DNA of 64,000 nt from NCBI RefSeq assembly GCF_034377145.1, contig NZ_CP139707.1, forward strand, positions 3,112,501 to 3,176,500. Direction: 5' to 3'. This document shows positions 27,929 through 37,968 of this stretch, piece after piece. Position numbers and translations under genes: made by a program. The notes below the pieces were generated by a model, which was given only the letters and a program-made list of their open reading frames with translations, did no database searches and was not told the DNA's origin. How positions within the stretch are numbered: the first letter of the stretch is position 1; every line of letters begins with the position of its first letter. Source of the stretch: Sulfitobacter sp. OXR-159 (GTDB lineage: Bacteria; Pseudomonadota; Alphaproteobacteria; Rhodobacterales; Rhodobacteraceae).

Positions 27929-30710
27929 ATTGGACCTCGCGAAACCGACAACAACATCAGGCGCGCGTCGACACCCGCGCCTGATTTGCGCGCCCGAACA
28001 AATCCTTGACGATACAGCCGTCTGGCAGGCCCTTTCGCAACGCGACAGCACGCTGGAAGGTGCCGCGCTGCGGGCCGAGATCGTCCCCCTCATCCAAGAA
28101 GCCCAGCAGGCAGGCCGCAAGGCAATCGCCGCGGGCTTTGCGGAATCGCCCTTTGATGCGCGGGCGATGACCTCTTCCTACACCTATCTCACCGACCAAC
28201 TGCTGCGCTGCGTCTTGCAGATCGCCACGCAGGTTCTGCACCCCAATCCGAACCCGACCGAGGGTGAACGGCTCGCCATGATCGGCGTGGGCGGCTATGG
28301 CCGGGGAGAGATGGCGCCCTTTTCCGATGTCGATCTGCTTTTCCTCATCCCCTACAAGGCCACCGCTTGGTCGGAGAGCGTGATTGAATCGATGCTCTAT
28401 ATCCTGTGGGATTTGAAGCTGAAGGTAGGTCACGCCACCCGCACCATCGAAGATTGCCTGCGGCTTGGGGCCGATGACTACACCATCCAAACCGCTCTGC
28501 TGGAGAACCGGTTCATCGATGGCGATCTCACCCTTGCCCAAGAGCTTTCCGAACGCCTTAAGAACGACCTCTTTTCGGGTGCCGGGAAGGATTTCATCGA
28601 AGCCAAGCTGGAGGAGCGCGACAACCGCCACCTGAAACAGGGTGAGCGCTATATGGTCGAGCCCAACGTCAAGGAAGGCAAAGGCGGGCTGCGCGATCTG
28701 CATTCGCTCTTTTGGATTGCCAAGTTCATCCATGACGTGGACCGGGTCGCCGATCTGGTCGATCTCGGTGTCTTTCGCGCCGATGAATACGACACCTTCC
28801 GCGAGGCCGAGGCCTTTCTCTGGGCCGTGCGCGGGCATCTTCACCTGATTGCAGGTCGCGCGACGGAACAGTTGACCTTTGACATGCAGGTGCAGGTTGC
28901 CCAAGCGATGGGCTATCAGGATATCGGGGGCCGGCGGGGCGTCGAGATCTTCATGCAGGCCTATTTCCGCCACGCAACGGCGGTGGGGGATCTGACCCGT
29001 ATCTTTGTCAGCGGGCTTGAAGCGTCGCATATGAAGGCCGAGCCGCTGCTGGAGCGCATCTTTCGCCGCCGCCCGAAAATGCGCGAAGGGTTTCAGGTGG
29101 TCCACAACCGCATCGCGCTAAAAGACGACCAAGAGTTTCTACAAGACAAGCTGAACCTGCTGCGCATCTTCGAAGAGGCCCTGCGCACCGGCATGCTGAT
29201 CCACCCTGACGCGATGCGGCTGATCAAGGCCAACCTCGCGCTGATCGACGATGACATGCGCCGCACGCCAGAGGCGCGGCGCATCTTCCTTGATCTGCTG
29301 TTGAAACACGGCAATCCCGAACGCTCTTTGCGGCGGATGAACGAATTGGGCGTCTTGGGCGCCTTCATCCCTGAGTTTGAGCCCATCGTGGCGATGATGC
29401 AGTTCAATATGTACCACTCCTACACCGTGGACGAACATACCATCCAGTGCATTGCCAACCTCGCCCGGATCGAAAAAGGCGAGCTGGAAGAAGAACTGCC
29501 CGTTGCCTCTTCGATCCTGAAGCGCGGGGTCAATCGCAAGGTGCTTTATGTGGCACTGCTGCTGCATGACATCGGCAAAGGGCGACCCGAGGATCATTCG
29601 ATTATCGGCGCGAAACTCGCGCGGCGCATCGGCCCACGGTTGGGGTTGAAACGCGATGAGGTCGATACCGTGGAATGGCTGGTGCGCTACCACCTGCTGA
29701 TGTCCGACATGGCCCAGAAACGCGACATCGCCGATCCGCGCACGGTGCGTGATTTTGCCAAGGCGGTGCAGACGGTCAAACGGCTCGACCTGCTCTGTGT
29801 GCTCACGGTCTGCGACATTCGCGGCGTAGGGCCGAACACGTGGAACAACTGGAAAGCGGTGCTGATCCGGGCGTTATATCGCCAGACCGAGCGGGCACTT
29901 GAAACCGGGCTTGAAGACCTCAACCGTGAGAACCGGGGGGCAGAGGCCAAGAAAGCCCTGCGCGCCGCGCTTTCCGACTGGCCGCGCAAGCTTTTGCAGC
30001 AAGAGACAGCCCGCCACTACCCGCCCTATTGGCAGGGTCTGCATGTCACCGCTCACGTCGCCTTTGCAGAACTGCTGCGCGACATCGGCAATGACGACAT
30101 CCGCATCGACCTGCACCCCGACGAAGACCGTGGTGCCACCCGCGCCAGCTTTGTCATGGCCGATCATCCGGGCATCTTTGCCCGGCTTGCGGGTGCGCTT
30201 GCACTGGTCGGAGCCAATGTCGTCGACGCGCGCAGCTATACCACCAAAGACGGTTTCGTGACCGATGCCTTCTGGATTCAGGACAGCGAAGGCAACGCCT
30301 ATGAAGCTTCGCGCCTGCCGCGCCTGCGCGACACGATCGAAAAGACCCTGCGGGGTGAGATCGTCGCCCGTGATGCGCTGAAATCGCGCGATAAGGTCAA
30401 GAAACGCGAACGCGCTTTCAAGGTGCCGACCCATATCACTTTCGACAACGAAGGGTCTGAAATCTATACGATCATCGAGGTCGACACCCGCGACCGGCCC
30501 GGCCTTCTTTATGATCTGACCCGCACCTTGGCTGGCTCAAACGTCTATATCGCCAACGCCGTGATCGCGACCTTTGGCGAGCAGGTGGTCGATACCTTCT
30601 ACGTCAAAGACATGTTCGGCCTGAAATACTACACCGAGGCCAAGCAGCGCACCTTGGAAAAGCGCCTGCGCGAAGCGATTGCCGCAGGGGTTGAGCGGGC
30701 CGAGGGCTAG
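27909..30710 (+). CDS. glnD: [Protein-PII] uridylyltransferase / uridylyl-removing enzyme
   Basis: About 930 residues. Domain order: nucleotidyltransferase (GVGGYGRGEMAPFSDVDLLFL), GlnD linker (KQGERYMVEPNVKEGKGGLRDLHSLFWIAKF), HD domain (LLLHDIGKGRPEDHS), and two C-terminal ACT domains (FVMADHPGIFARLAGALAL and EVDTRDRPGLLYDLTRTL). It senses glutamine and modifies PII proteins, controlling nitrogen assimilation, which fits the urea transporter in this window. No ATG is near the start; TTG 27909, overlapping the previous gene, or TTG 27930 are the candidates. Confidence 0.93.
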   Translation: MAGLVSELDLAKPTTTSGARRHPRLICAPEQILDDTAVWQALSQRDSTLEGAALRAEIVPLIQEAQQAGRKAIAAGFAESPFDARAMTSSYTYLTDQLLRCVLQIATQVLHPNPNPTEGERLAMIGVGGYGRGEMAPFSDVDLLFLIPYKATAWSESVIESMLYILWDLKLKVGHATRTIEDCLRLGADDYTIQTALLENRFIDGDLTLAQELSERLKNDLFSGAGKDFIEAKLEERDNRHLKQGERYMVEPNVKEGKGGLRDLHSLFWIAKFIHDVDRVADLVDLGVFRADEYDTFREAEAFLWAVRGHLHLIAGRATEQLTFDMQVQVAQAMGYQDIGGRRGVEIFMQAYFRHATAVGDLTRIFVSGLEASHMKAEPLLERIFRRRPKMREGFQVVHNRIALKDDQEFLQDKLNLLRIFEEALRTGMLIHPDAMRLIKANLALIDDDMRRTPEARRIFLDLLLKHGNPERSLRRMNELGVLGAFIPEFEPIVAMMQFNMYHSYTVDEHTIQCIANLARIEKGELEEELPVASSILKRGVNRKVLYVALLLHDIGKGRPEDHSIIGAKLARRIGPRLGLKRDEVDTVEWLVRYHLLMSDMAQKRDIADPRTVRDFAKAVQTVKRLDLLCVLTVCDIRGVGPNTWNNWKAVLIRALYRQTERALETGLEDLNRENRGAEAKKALRAALSDWPRKLLQQETARHYPPYWQGLHVTAHVAFAELLRDIGNDDIRIDLHPDEDRGATRASFVMADHPGIFARLAGALALVGANVVDARSYTTKDGFVTDAFWIQDSEGNAYEASRLPRLRDTIEKTLRGEIVARDALKSRDKVKKRERAFKVPTHITFDNEGSEIYTIIEVDTRDRPGLLYDLTRTLAGSNVYIANAVIATFGEQVVDTFYVKDMFGLKYYTEAKQRTLEKRLREAIAAGVERAEG

Positions 30711-30838
30711 GGTTCCTTCGGCACGTTTTGACCGGCAAAATCCCGCCACCCTTTATTTCCGCGCTTTGCTTTTGACATCGGATCCTCAAAATCTCTTTCA
30801 ACCCGGCAGAAGCGCGGGATTGCATGAATGAGGGACAT

Positions 30839-31390
30839 ATGAGCGTCACACGCGCAGCACTGCCGAACCGGGGCCTGATGGCCCTTTGCGCCACACTTCT
30901 TTTGACGGCAGCCTGCGCCAAAGCGCCTGACATCCCGCAGCCCTATGATTTCTCAGGAATAGATCCGCAGCGCCATTTCATGGCCGTGCAGACAGCCCAA
31001 GACATGCGCGCCAAGGGCCAGCGCGTTTGGTGCGTGCCCTTTGCCCGCAATGTCAGCGGCATCCAGATTCGCGGCAATGCAGAGACATGGTGGGGCAAGG
31101 CCAAAGGGCTTTATCCGCGCGGCAATGAGCCTGTGGTCGGTGCCGTTATGGCGTTTAGCGCGACCGGGTCCATGCCCATGGGGCATATCGCTGTGGTTTC
31201 CGATGTCGTCTCACCGCGCGAAATTCGGGTGGATCACGCCAATTGGAAACGCAATCAGGTCTCGCTCAAGATGGCGGTGATCGATGTGTCCAAGGCCAAC
31301 GACTGGTCTGCCGTGCAGGTCGAAAGCCAGCCCGGCGCCTTTGGCAGAACCTATCCGATCAATGGGTTCATCTACCCCACCGGGGGATAA
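30839..31390 (+). CDS. CHAP-domain lipoprotein, putative peptidoglycan amidase
   Basis: 183 residues from the ATG at 30839, chosen over ATG 30824 because GAGGGA sits 6 bases upstream. The lipobox LTAAC gives Cys26. The CHAP (NlpC/P60-like) catalytic pair is likely Cys65 in VWCVPFAR and His116 in MGHIAVVSD, with DHANW following. Such enzymes cut peptide or amide bonds in murein. Its place between glnD and murJ is consistent with an envelope role but proves no partnership. Confidence 0.82.
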   Translation: MSVTRAALPNRGLMALCATLLLTAACAKAPDIPQPYDFSGIDPQRHFMAVQTAQDMRAKGQRVWCVPFARNVSGIQIRGNAETWWGKAKGLYPRGNEPVVGAVMAFSATGSMPMGHIAVVSDVVSPREIRVDHANWKRNQVSLKMAVIDVSKANDWSAVQVESQPGAFGRTYPINGFIYPTGG

Positions 31391-31501
31391 GCGCCACCTT
31401 GCCAAAGCCAAGGGGCTAGCCTTCCGGCACCGCTCACCGCGATTGCACCGGGTAAGCGCCCGCGCTAGGGATCACCTCAGCGCAATTTAAGGCACCTTTT
31501 G

Positions 31502-33043
31502 ATGAAACCTATCCGTCTTATGTCCGGCTTTTTCACTGTCGGTGTCTGGACCTTGCTCAGCCGTGTGCTCGGCTTCATGCGTGAGGTGCTGTTGCTGTCG
31601 CTCATTGGCCCCGGTCCGGTGATGGACGCCTTCGTCGCCGCCTTCCGCCTGCCCAATATGTTCCGCCGCTTCTTTGCCGAGGGCGCGTTCAACGCCGCCT
31701 TCGTGCCGATGTTCGCCAAAAAGCTGGAGGGCGAGGAAGGCGCTGGCAAATTCGCCCGCGATGCGTTTAACGGCTTGTCGCTGGTGGTGCTAGCGCTGAC
31801 CGCTTTGGGCATGATCTTTATGCCCGGCTTGGTCTGGCTGACCGCCGAGGGCTTTGTCGGCGACCCGCGGTTCGACATGACCGTCGCCTTTGGCCGCATC
31901 GCCTTTCCCTATATCCTGTGCATGTCACTCTCGGCGCTGTTTTCCGGCATCCTGAACGCCACCGGACGCTTTGCCGTGGCCGCCGCCGCGCCGGTACTGC
32001 TGAACATCTTCGTCATCGCCGCCATGACCTTTGCCGCCCTCACCGGGGGCGAAGTCGCGCTCTGGCTGATCTGGTCGATCCCAGTGGCTGGCGTGGCGCA
32101 GCTTGCCCTGACATGGCGCGCCGCGGCCCAAGCGGGCTATCCGCTGCGCCCCTCGCGGCCCCGCTGGACCCCCGACATGCGCGCGATGATCGTCATCGCC
32201 CTGCCCGCCGCGCTGGCCTCGGGCGTGATGCAGATCAACCTCGTGGTGGGGCAACTGGTCGCCAGCCAATATGACAAGGCCGTCTCATGGCTTTTCGCCG
32301 CCGACCGCCTTTATCAGCTGCCCTTAGGCGTGGTGGGTATCGCTGTTGGCATCGTGCTGCTGCCCGACCTTTCGCGCCGCCTGCGCGCCGGGGACAACGA
32401 CGGCGCGCAAACTGCGCTTAGCCGCGCCGCCGAGATTTCGCTGGCCTTGACGATCCCTTCGGCAGTGGCGCTGATGGTGGTGCCCTTCGCATTGGTTACC
32501 GTATTGTTCCAACGCGGCGCCTCGGGCGTGGATGACACCGCAGCGATTGCCACAGCGGTGATGATCTACGGCCTCGGCCTGCCATCCTTCGTGCTGCAAA
32601 AGATCCTGCAACCGGTCTATTTCGCACGCGAAGATACCCGCCGCCCCTTCTACTTTGCTGTGGTCGCCATGGTCGTCAACGCGGCTCTCGCGGTGGGCCT
32701 TGCGCCCTTCATCAGCTGGATCGCCCCTGCTGTTGCAACTACGCTGGCGGGCTGGACGATGTTTGCCTGCCTCGCCATCGGCGCGCGGCGGTTTGGCGAT
32801 GCGGCCAAGTTCGACGCGCGGTTCCACAAGCGTATCTGGCGCATTCTCATGGCCTCCGCCGCGATGGGCGTCGCCCTTTGGCTGGGCAATGCAGCCCTGC
32901 AACCGATGCTGGGCCTGCCATGGTGGCGTGGTCTGGCGCTGGTGCTGCTCATCGCCATCGGCGCGATCAGCTACTTTGGCATCGGCCAGTTGATCGGCGC
33001 CTTCCGCTTGTCCGAGTTCAAACGCGCGGTTCGGCGCGGTTAA
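31502..33043 (+). CDS. murJ: Lipid II flippase MurJ
   Basis: 513 residues with about 14 hydrophobic segments. The start MKPIRLMSGFFTVGVWTLLSRVLGFMREVLL and the motif NMFRRFFAEGAFNAAFVPMF are diagnostic of MurJ/MviN. It flips lipid II to the periplasm for wall synthesis. The ATG at 31502 is preferred to the in-frame TTG at 31499. The 3' end overlaps the opposing rhomboid-like gene by 4 bases. Confidence 0.95.
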   Translation: MKPIRLMSGFFTVGVWTLLSRVLGFMREVLLLSLIGPGPVMDAFVAAFRLPNMFRRFFAEGAFNAAFVPMFAKKLEGEEGAGKFARDAFNGLSLVVLALTALGMIFMPGLVWLTAEGFVGDPRFDMTVAFGRIAFPYILCMSLSALFSGILNATGRFAVAAAAPVLLNIFVIAAMTFAALTGGEVALWLIWSIPVAGVAQLALTWRAAAQAGYPLRPSRPRWTPDMRAMIVIALPAALASGVMQINLVVGQLVASQYDKAVSWLFAADRLYQLPLGVVGIAVGIVLLPDLSRRLRAGDNDGAQTALSRAAEISLALTIPSAVALMVVPFALVTVLFQRGASGVDDTAAIATAVMIYGLGLPSFVLQKILQPVYFAREDTRRPFYFAVVAMVVNAALAVGLAPFISWIAPAVATTLAGWTMFACLAIGARRFGDAAKFDARFHKRIWRILMASAAMGVALWLGNAALQPMLGLPWWRGLALVLLIAIGAISYFGIGQLIGAFRLSEFKRAVRRG

Positions 33044-33726
33044 CGCTGCTGCAACCGCGCCCTCAGTCGCGCCCATTCACCGGGCGCGACCAAGAAGCTC
33101 AGACCGAAGCCGCAGAAGAACCCGGCCAACTCGGCGACCCACAAAAAGCCGGTCTCAAAAAAGATGCCCCAGAAAAGCTGTAGCCCCATCAGCAGGGCGA
33201 TCAGCGTGAACGCCTGATACTGCGGCCCGCCTGAGCCAAGCAGCCGCCGCCACATCACAAAACTATAGCCGCCGATCAACCCATAGACATTGGGATAGGC
33301 CCCGGCGAGCCAAACCGGATCGTTTAACAGCGCCCCATAAACCAGCGCCCCGCCGATCCCCGACAGCACAAATATCACCAGAAAGGCCATCTGCCCCATC
33401 GCCTCGGCCACCAACTTGCCCAGAGCCAACAGCAGCACGACGGCAAAGATCGCATGGGTAAAGCCCAGATGAATGAACGGATAGGTCACCACCCGCCAGA
33501 TATGCTCAATCGGGTACTGGCCAGCCCCGATCATCGCGTCAAAAATCAGCCCCGAAAAGCCAAAGTCGCGCACCAGCGCCAGCCGCCAGCCTACGGCAGC
33601 AGGGCCACCGACCAGCCCAGCCTCGGCCAAGGACAAGACCACCTCAACGCCAGTAATGGCCAAAAACAACACGACAACCGCAGGCGGCAGCGGGTTCACG
33701 GGGGGCTGGAAATCAGGGTCTTGCAT
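33040..33726 (-). CDS. Rhomboid-like membrane protein lacking catalytic residues
   Basis: 228 residues with about six transmembrane segments. The rhomboid pattern [29 protein letters not shown] is present in TM2. The catalytic Ser motif GxSG of TM4 reads GAYPNVYG (142-149). The TM6 catalytic His position, usually AHLGGF, reads AELAGF (Glu199). Both members of the Ser-His dyad are therefore absent, so it is probably a pseudoprotease with a binding or chaperone role. The ATG at 33726 follows AAGGAGCG. Confidence 0.82.
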   Translation of the reverse strand: MQDPDFQPPVNPLPPAVVVLFLAITGVEVVLSLAEAGLVGGPAAVGWRLALVRDFGFSGLIFDAMIGAGQYPIEHIWRVVTYPFIHLGFTHAIFAVVLLLALGKLVAEAMGQMAFLVIFVLSGIGGALVYGALLNDPVWLAGAYPNVYGLIGGYSFVMWRRLLGSGGPQYQAFTLIALLMGLQLFWGIFFETGFLWVAELAGFFCGFGLSFLVAPGEWARLRARLQQR

Positions 33727-33801
33727 GGGCGCTCCTTGACGGGGTTCGCGGCCAGAAGTAAGCCTGCCGCGCAAGACTTTCCAGCCCAGAGGTGCCGCCC
33801 G

Positions 33802-34818
33802 ATGTCCGAGACCCAATTCACCCCGCGCGTGTTTTCCGGCATTCAGCCCTCGGGCGACCTGCATCTGGGCAACTACCTGGGCGCGCTCAAACGCTTTGCA
33901 GATGCACAGGAAAAGGGCGTGCAGTCGATCTATTGCATGGTCGACCTGCACGCGATCACGGTCCCGCAAAAGCCCGAAGACCTCAAACGCAGCACCCGCG
34001 AACTTTGCGCCGGCTTCATCGCTTCGGGCATCGACCCGGAAAAGTCCATCCTGATCAATCAAAGCCAAGTGCCCGAACACGCGCAACTGGCTTGGATTTT
34101 CAACTGCGTCGCCCGCATGGGCTGGATGGGCCGCATGACCCAGTGGAAAGACAAGGCCGGCAAAAATGCCGAGGCCGCCTCCCTCGGCCTTTTCGCCTAC
34201 CCCGCACTGATGGCCGCCGACATCCTGATCTACCACGCCACCCATGTGCCGGTGGGCGAGGACCAGAAACAGCACCTTGAATTGACCCGCGACATCGCGG
34301 CCAAGTTCAACCACGACTACGGCGTCGATTTCTTCCCCCTCACCGAACCGGTGATCGAAGGCGCGGCCACCCGCGTTATGTCCCTGCGCGACGGGTCCAA
34401 GAAAATGTCAAAGTCCGATCCTTCCCCCGCCAGCCGCATCAACCTGACCGATGACGCAGACACGATCGCCAAGAAATTCCGCAAGGCCAAAACCGACCCC
34501 GACGCCCTCCCGTCCGAGGCCGAGGGCCTGAAGGACCGCCCCGAAGCGCGCAACCTCGTGAACATCTACGCCGCCCTCAGCGACCAGACCATCGATCAAG
34601 TCTTGGCCGAAGTCGGCGGCCAGCAGTTTGGCACTTTCAAACCCGCGCTGGCAGAACTGGCCGTGTCCAAAATGGGCCCGATCACCGCCGAAATGCAGCG
34701 CCTGATGGCCGATGAGCCCGAGATCGACCGCATCCTCGCCCGGGGCGCGGAACAGGCCCGCGAAATCACCACCCCGATCCTCAAGCGCACCTATGAGATC
34801 GTCGGCATGGTCGGCTGA
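33802..34818 (+). CDS. trpS: Tryptophanyl-tRNA synthetase
   Basis: 338 residues from the ATG at 33802; the frame is open back to 33454 but that part is a shadow. The HIGH-equivalent is in [18 protein letters not shown] and the KMSKS loop in [11 protein letters not shown]. It charges tRNA-Trp using ATP. It stands alone between the divergent rhomboid-like gene and a VOC gene. Confidence 0.96.
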   Translation: MSETQFTPRVFSGIQPSGDLHLGNYLGALKRFADAQEKGVQSIYCMVDLHAITVPQKPEDLKRSTRELCAGFIASGIDPEKSILINQSQVPEHAQLAWIFNCVARMGWMGRMTQWKDKAGKNAEAASLGLFAYPALMAADILIYHATHVPVGEDQKQHLELTRDIAAKFNHDYGVDFFPLTEPVIEGAATRVMSLRDGSKKMSKSDPSPASRINLTDDADTIAKKFRKAKTDPDALPSEAEGLKDRPEARNLVNIYAALSDQTIDQVLAEVGGQQFGTFKPALAELAVSKMGPITAEMQRLMADEPEIDRILARGAEQAREITTPILKRTYEIVGMVG

Positions 34819-34824
34819 CAGACC

Positions 34825-34852
34825 GGGGCTGCGCGCAATGCCGCACAGCCCC
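34825..34852 (+). terminator. Possible terminator hairpin after trpS
   Basis: GGGGCTG (34825-34831) pairs with CAGCCCC (34846-34852), 6 bases after the trpS stop. Only a C-rich tract follows, so termination strength is doubtful. Confidence 0.3.
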
Positions 34853-34923
34853 CCTGCCCTCCTGCGCAATTGCGCCTGCCCCCTCTCGCTGCCATCTTGA
34901 CTGGAAAGCAAAAGGACCAAGCG

Positions 34924-35394
34924 ATGAACCACGCAACCGTCGGCCATATACACCTCAAGGTCGCTGACCTTGACCGCGCCATTCATTTTTACGGCGACTT
35001 GCTGGGCTTTGCCGTGACCCAACGCTACGGCGATCAGGCGGCTTTTCTAGGCGCGGGCGGCTATCATCACCACATCGGGCTGAACACATGGGAAAGCGCG
35101 GGCGCCACCCCGCCGCCGCCAGGCCATACCGGCCTCTACCACAGCGCCTTTCTCTACCCTGACCGACAGCAATTGGCGCGCGCCCTGCGCCGGGTGCTTG
35201 AGGCTGGCATCACATTGGACGGCGCCGCCGATCACGGTGTCAGCGAAGCGGTCTACATGCGCGATCCCGACAACAACGGTGTTGAATTGTACCGGGACCG
35301 GCCCCAAGCCGACTGGCCCCGCGATGCACAAGGCGATCTCAAAATGGTCAACGCCCCCCTCGATGTCGCTGCCCTACTGGCCGAGGCAAACTGA
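34924..35394 (+). CDS. VOC family protein (catechol-2,3-dioxygenase-like)
   Basis: 156 residues from the ATG at 34924, with AAAGGA upstream. It has two VOC half-modules: IGHIHLKVADLDRAIHFYGDLLGFAV-like and LYHSAFLYPDRQQLARALRRVLEAGI, then VSEAVYMRDPDNNGVELYRDRP. The metal ligands are probably the His of GHIHLKV, the His of YHSAF and the Glu of GVELYRD. The pattern matches CatE-like extradiol dioxygenases, but the substrate is unknown. It is monocistronic. Confidence 0.82.
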   Translation: MNHATVGHIHLKVADLDRAIHFYGDLLGFAVTQRYGDQAAFLGAGGYHHHIGLNTWESAGATPPPPGHTGLYHSAFLYPDRQQLARALRRVLEAGITLDGAADHGVSEAVYMRDPDNNGVELYRDRPQADWPRDAQGDLKMVNAPLDVAALLAEAN

Positions 35395-35554
35395 CCGCAG
35401 CGCTGCCGAAAGAGCTCCCCTGCCCCCTTCATCCTTTTAGAAATACCGAATCCCGCACCCACCCCACGCACCACCGCCCGTGTGAACCCTTCCCGCCATG
35501 GACAATCCCGCTGCCCTGCGCCACCTTCCCCGCAAGGATGAAGGGGATCACACG

Positions 35555-36661
35555 ATGACCACAGGTTTTTTCTGGGACGAACGCTGCTTCTGGCACGCAG
35601 GCGGGAACTACGCCTTTACCATGCCGGTCGGCGGGCTGGTGCAGCCCCTCGCGGCAGGCGGCCTGCCGGAAAACCCCGAAACCAAGCGCCGAATGAAGAA
35701 CCTTATGGAGGTAACGGGGCTCTTCGACGAACTCGATACCCGCAGCGCCGCCCCGGCCAGCCGCGAAGCGCTGGCACGGGTGCATCCCGAAAGCTACCTT
35801 GATGAATTCAAGCGACTCTCTGACGCGGGGGGCGGGGAATTGGGCCATGCGGTCCCCTTCGCCCGCGGCGGTTATGAGCTGGCCGCGCTGTCTGCCGGGC
35901 TGGCCATCGCCGCGGTCGACGCCGTAGCACGCGGCGATCTCGACAATGCCTATGCCCTCAGCCGCCCACCGGGGCATCACTGCCTGCCCGATCTGCCCAA
36001 TGGGTTCTGCCTGCCGGCCAATGTCGCCATCGCCATCGAGGCCGCACAGGCCAAGGGGCTGGCCAAGCGCGTGGTCGTGCTGGACTGGGACGTGCACCAC
36101 GGCAATGGGACCGAGGCGATCTATTATGACCGCGATGACGTGCTGACGATCTCTCTGCATCAAGAGGGGAATTACCCGATCGACACCGGCGGCCTCGCAG
36201 ATCGCGGGCGGGGTGCTGGCGAAGGCTATAACATCAACCTGCCGATGCACGCGGGCTCGGGCCACACCGCCTACCTACACGCGATGGACCGCGTGGTGAT
36301 CCCCGCGATTGAGGCCTTCGCCCCCGACATGATTATCGTTGCCTGCGGCTATGACGCGGCAATCGTCGATCCGCTGGCACGGATGCAGGCCACCGCCGCC
36401 ACCTTTGCCGAGATGACCAAGCGCATCCGCGACACCGCCGACAAGCTCTGCGACGGCAAGCTCGTGCTGGTGCATGAGGGCGGCTATTCCGAGGCCTATG
36501 TCCCCTTCTGCGGCCATGCCACGATCGCCGCGCTTGCGGGCAGCAAGATCGACGCGCCTGACCCGATGGCGCGGTCCCTGCACGCCCGCCAACCCTCGCC
36601 CGCCTTTGATGCCTTCCTGCGCCAGTCGATTGACGATATGGCGCAGCAACTGGACCTGTAA
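35555..36661 (+). CDS. Class II histone deacetylase-like amidohydrolase
   Basis: 368 residues from the ATG at 35555, with AAGGGG upstream. Family motifs include SRPPGHHCLPDLPNGFCLPANVA (active His141-His142), VVLDWDVHHGNGT (zinc ligands Asp179 and His181) and ACGYDAAIVDPLARM (third zinc ligand Asp). Bacterial members deacetylate polyamines, acetylated metabolites or proteins. It leads a compact cluster with a nitroreductase and an EI24-like gene. Confidence 0.88.
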   Translation: MTTGFFWDERCFWHAGGNYAFTMPVGGLVQPLAAGGLPENPETKRRMKNLMEVTGLFDELDTRSAAPASREALARVHPESYLDEFKRLSDAGGGELGHAVPFARGGYELAALSAGLAIAAVDAVARGDLDNAYALSRPPGHHCLPDLPNGFCLPANVAIAIEAAQAKGLAKRVVVLDWDVHHGNGTEAIYYDRDDVLTISLHQEGNYPIDTGGLADRGRGAGEGYNINLPMHAGSGHTAYLHAMDRVVIPAIEAFAPDMIIVACGYDAAIVDPLARMQATAATFAEMTKRIRDTADKLCDGKLVLVHEGGYSEAYVPFCGHATIAALAGSKIDAPDPMARSLHARQPSPAFDAFLRQSIDDMAQQLDL

Positions 36662-36670
36662 GAGACCGCA

Positions 36671-37243
36671 ATGCCCGTAGCTGACCCTTCCGCCCTCGCC
36701 TTTTTGCAAAACCGCCGCTCGCGCCCGGCCAAGACGCTGGGCCTGCCGGTGCCCGATGCCGAGGCGCTGCGCCCGCTTCTGACCGCCGCCGCCCGCACGC
36801 CGGATCACGGCAAGCTGGAGCCGTGGCGTTTCGTGGTCATCGACCGCGCGGCGATGGCGCGATTGGCCGAAGTGGCTGAGAAACGCGGCGCGGCCCTTGG
36901 CCTCGGGCCAGAGGACACCGCCAAGGGGCGTGGCCAATTCGATCAAGGCAACCTCGCCGTGGCGGTGATCGAGGTGCAAAAGCCCTCACCCAAAATCCCA
37001 CCACTAGAGCAGACATATTCCGCCGGGGCCGTCTGCCTTGCGCTGCTCAACGCGGCGCTTGCCGCAGGCTGGGGGGCAAACTGGCTCAGCGGTTGGCCTT
37101 CCCATGACCGCGGTTTCATGGAGGAAGGCTTTGCCCTCGCCCCGCATGAGCGTATCGCGGGGATCATCCATATCGGCACCGAAACCGCCGCCCCGCCCGA
37201 GCGTCCGCGCCCTGACATCGACGAGATCACCACATGGCTGTAA
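36671..37243 (+). CDS. Nitroreductase family flavoprotein
   Basis: 190 residues. The start SALAFLQNRRSRPAKTL has the FMN-binding Arg-Ser-Arg, followed by AARTPDHGKLEPWRFVVIDR and, near the end, GWGANWLSGWPSHDRGF and ERIAGIIHIGTE, which match the YdjA-like subgroup. It would use FMN and NAD(P)H; the physiological substrate is unknown. It overlaps the next gene by 10 bases. Confidence 0.85.
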   Translation: MPVADPSALAFLQNRRSRPAKTLGLPVPDAEALRPLLTAAARTPDHGKLEPWRFVVIDRAAMARLAEVAEKRGAALGLGPEDTAKGRGQFDQGNLAVAVIEVQKPSPKIPPLEQTYSAGAVCLALLNAALAAGWGANWLSGWPSHDRGFMEEGFALAPHERIAGIIHIGTETAAPPERPRPDIDEITTWL

Positions 37244-37968
37244 ACGCGATCCTGCGGTCCTTTACCCGCGCGCTTGGCCAATTGGGCGATGCGCGCTTTC
37301 GCAAGGTGGTCCTGCTCGGCGTCGGCCTGTCGCTGGCGCTGCTGGTCGCGGCGACGGCGGGCTTTGCCTATCTGGTGGATTGGGTCACCCCCGAAGACGC
37401 TTGGCTGCCGGTACTGGGCGAGGTCAACTGGCTCGATGATCTGCTGAGTTGGAGCGCGCTAATCCTGCTGATGGTGCTCTCGGTCTTTTTGATGGTGCCC
37501 GTCGCCTCGGCGATTACATCGATGTTTCTGGATGATGTGGCCGATGCGGTGGAAGAGGTGCACTACCCGCATCTGCCCCCGGCGCACCGTGTCAGCATCG
37601 GCGATGCGATCCGCGATACTGTCAACTTCATGGGCGTGCTGGTGGGGGCAAACCTGCTGGCGCTGGTGCTCTACCTGCTCTTCGCCCCGGCGGCGCTGTT
37701 CATCTTTTGGGGGCTGAACGGGTTCTTGCTGGGGCGCGAATATTTCACCCTCGCCGCGCTGCGCCGCCATGGCCGGGACGAGGCGAAACGCCTGCGCCGC
37801 CGCCATGCGGGCACGATCTGGCTGGCCGGGGTGCTGATGGCGGTGCCGCTGTCGGTGCCGCTGCTGAACCTGCTGATCCCGATCCTAGGAGCGGCGACCT
37901 TTACCCACCTGTACCATGCGTTGGTGCCACATTCGGATGCAGCCAGCCTTCGATATCCGCGACGCTGA
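37234..37968 (+). CDS. EI24 domain (CysZ-like) membrane protein
   Basis: 244 residues with four to five hydrophobic segments (VVLLGVGLSLALLVAATAGFAYLV, LLSWSALILLMVLSVFLMVPVAS, FMGVLVGANLLALVLYLLFAPAALFIFWGLNGFLLGREYF, LAGVLMAVPLSVPLLNLLIPIL). The LNGFLLGREYF and AVPLLNLLIP patterns mark the EI24/CysZ superfamily. CysZ moves sulfate in enterics; this one has no sulfur genes beside it. The 3' end overlaps the opposing DUF1467 gene by 68 bases. Confidence 0.8.
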   Translation: MAVNAILRSFTRALGQLGDARFRKVVLLGVGLSLALLVAATAGFAYLVDWVTPEDAWLPVLGEVNWLDDLLSWSALILLMVLSVFLMVPVASAITSMFLDDVADAVEEVHYPHLPPAHRVSIGDAIRDTVNFMGVLVGANLLALVLYLLFAPAALFIFWGLNGFLLGREYFTLAALRRHGRDEAKRLRRRHAGTIWLAGVLMAVPLSVPLLNLLIPILGAATFTHLYHALVPHSDAASLRYPRR

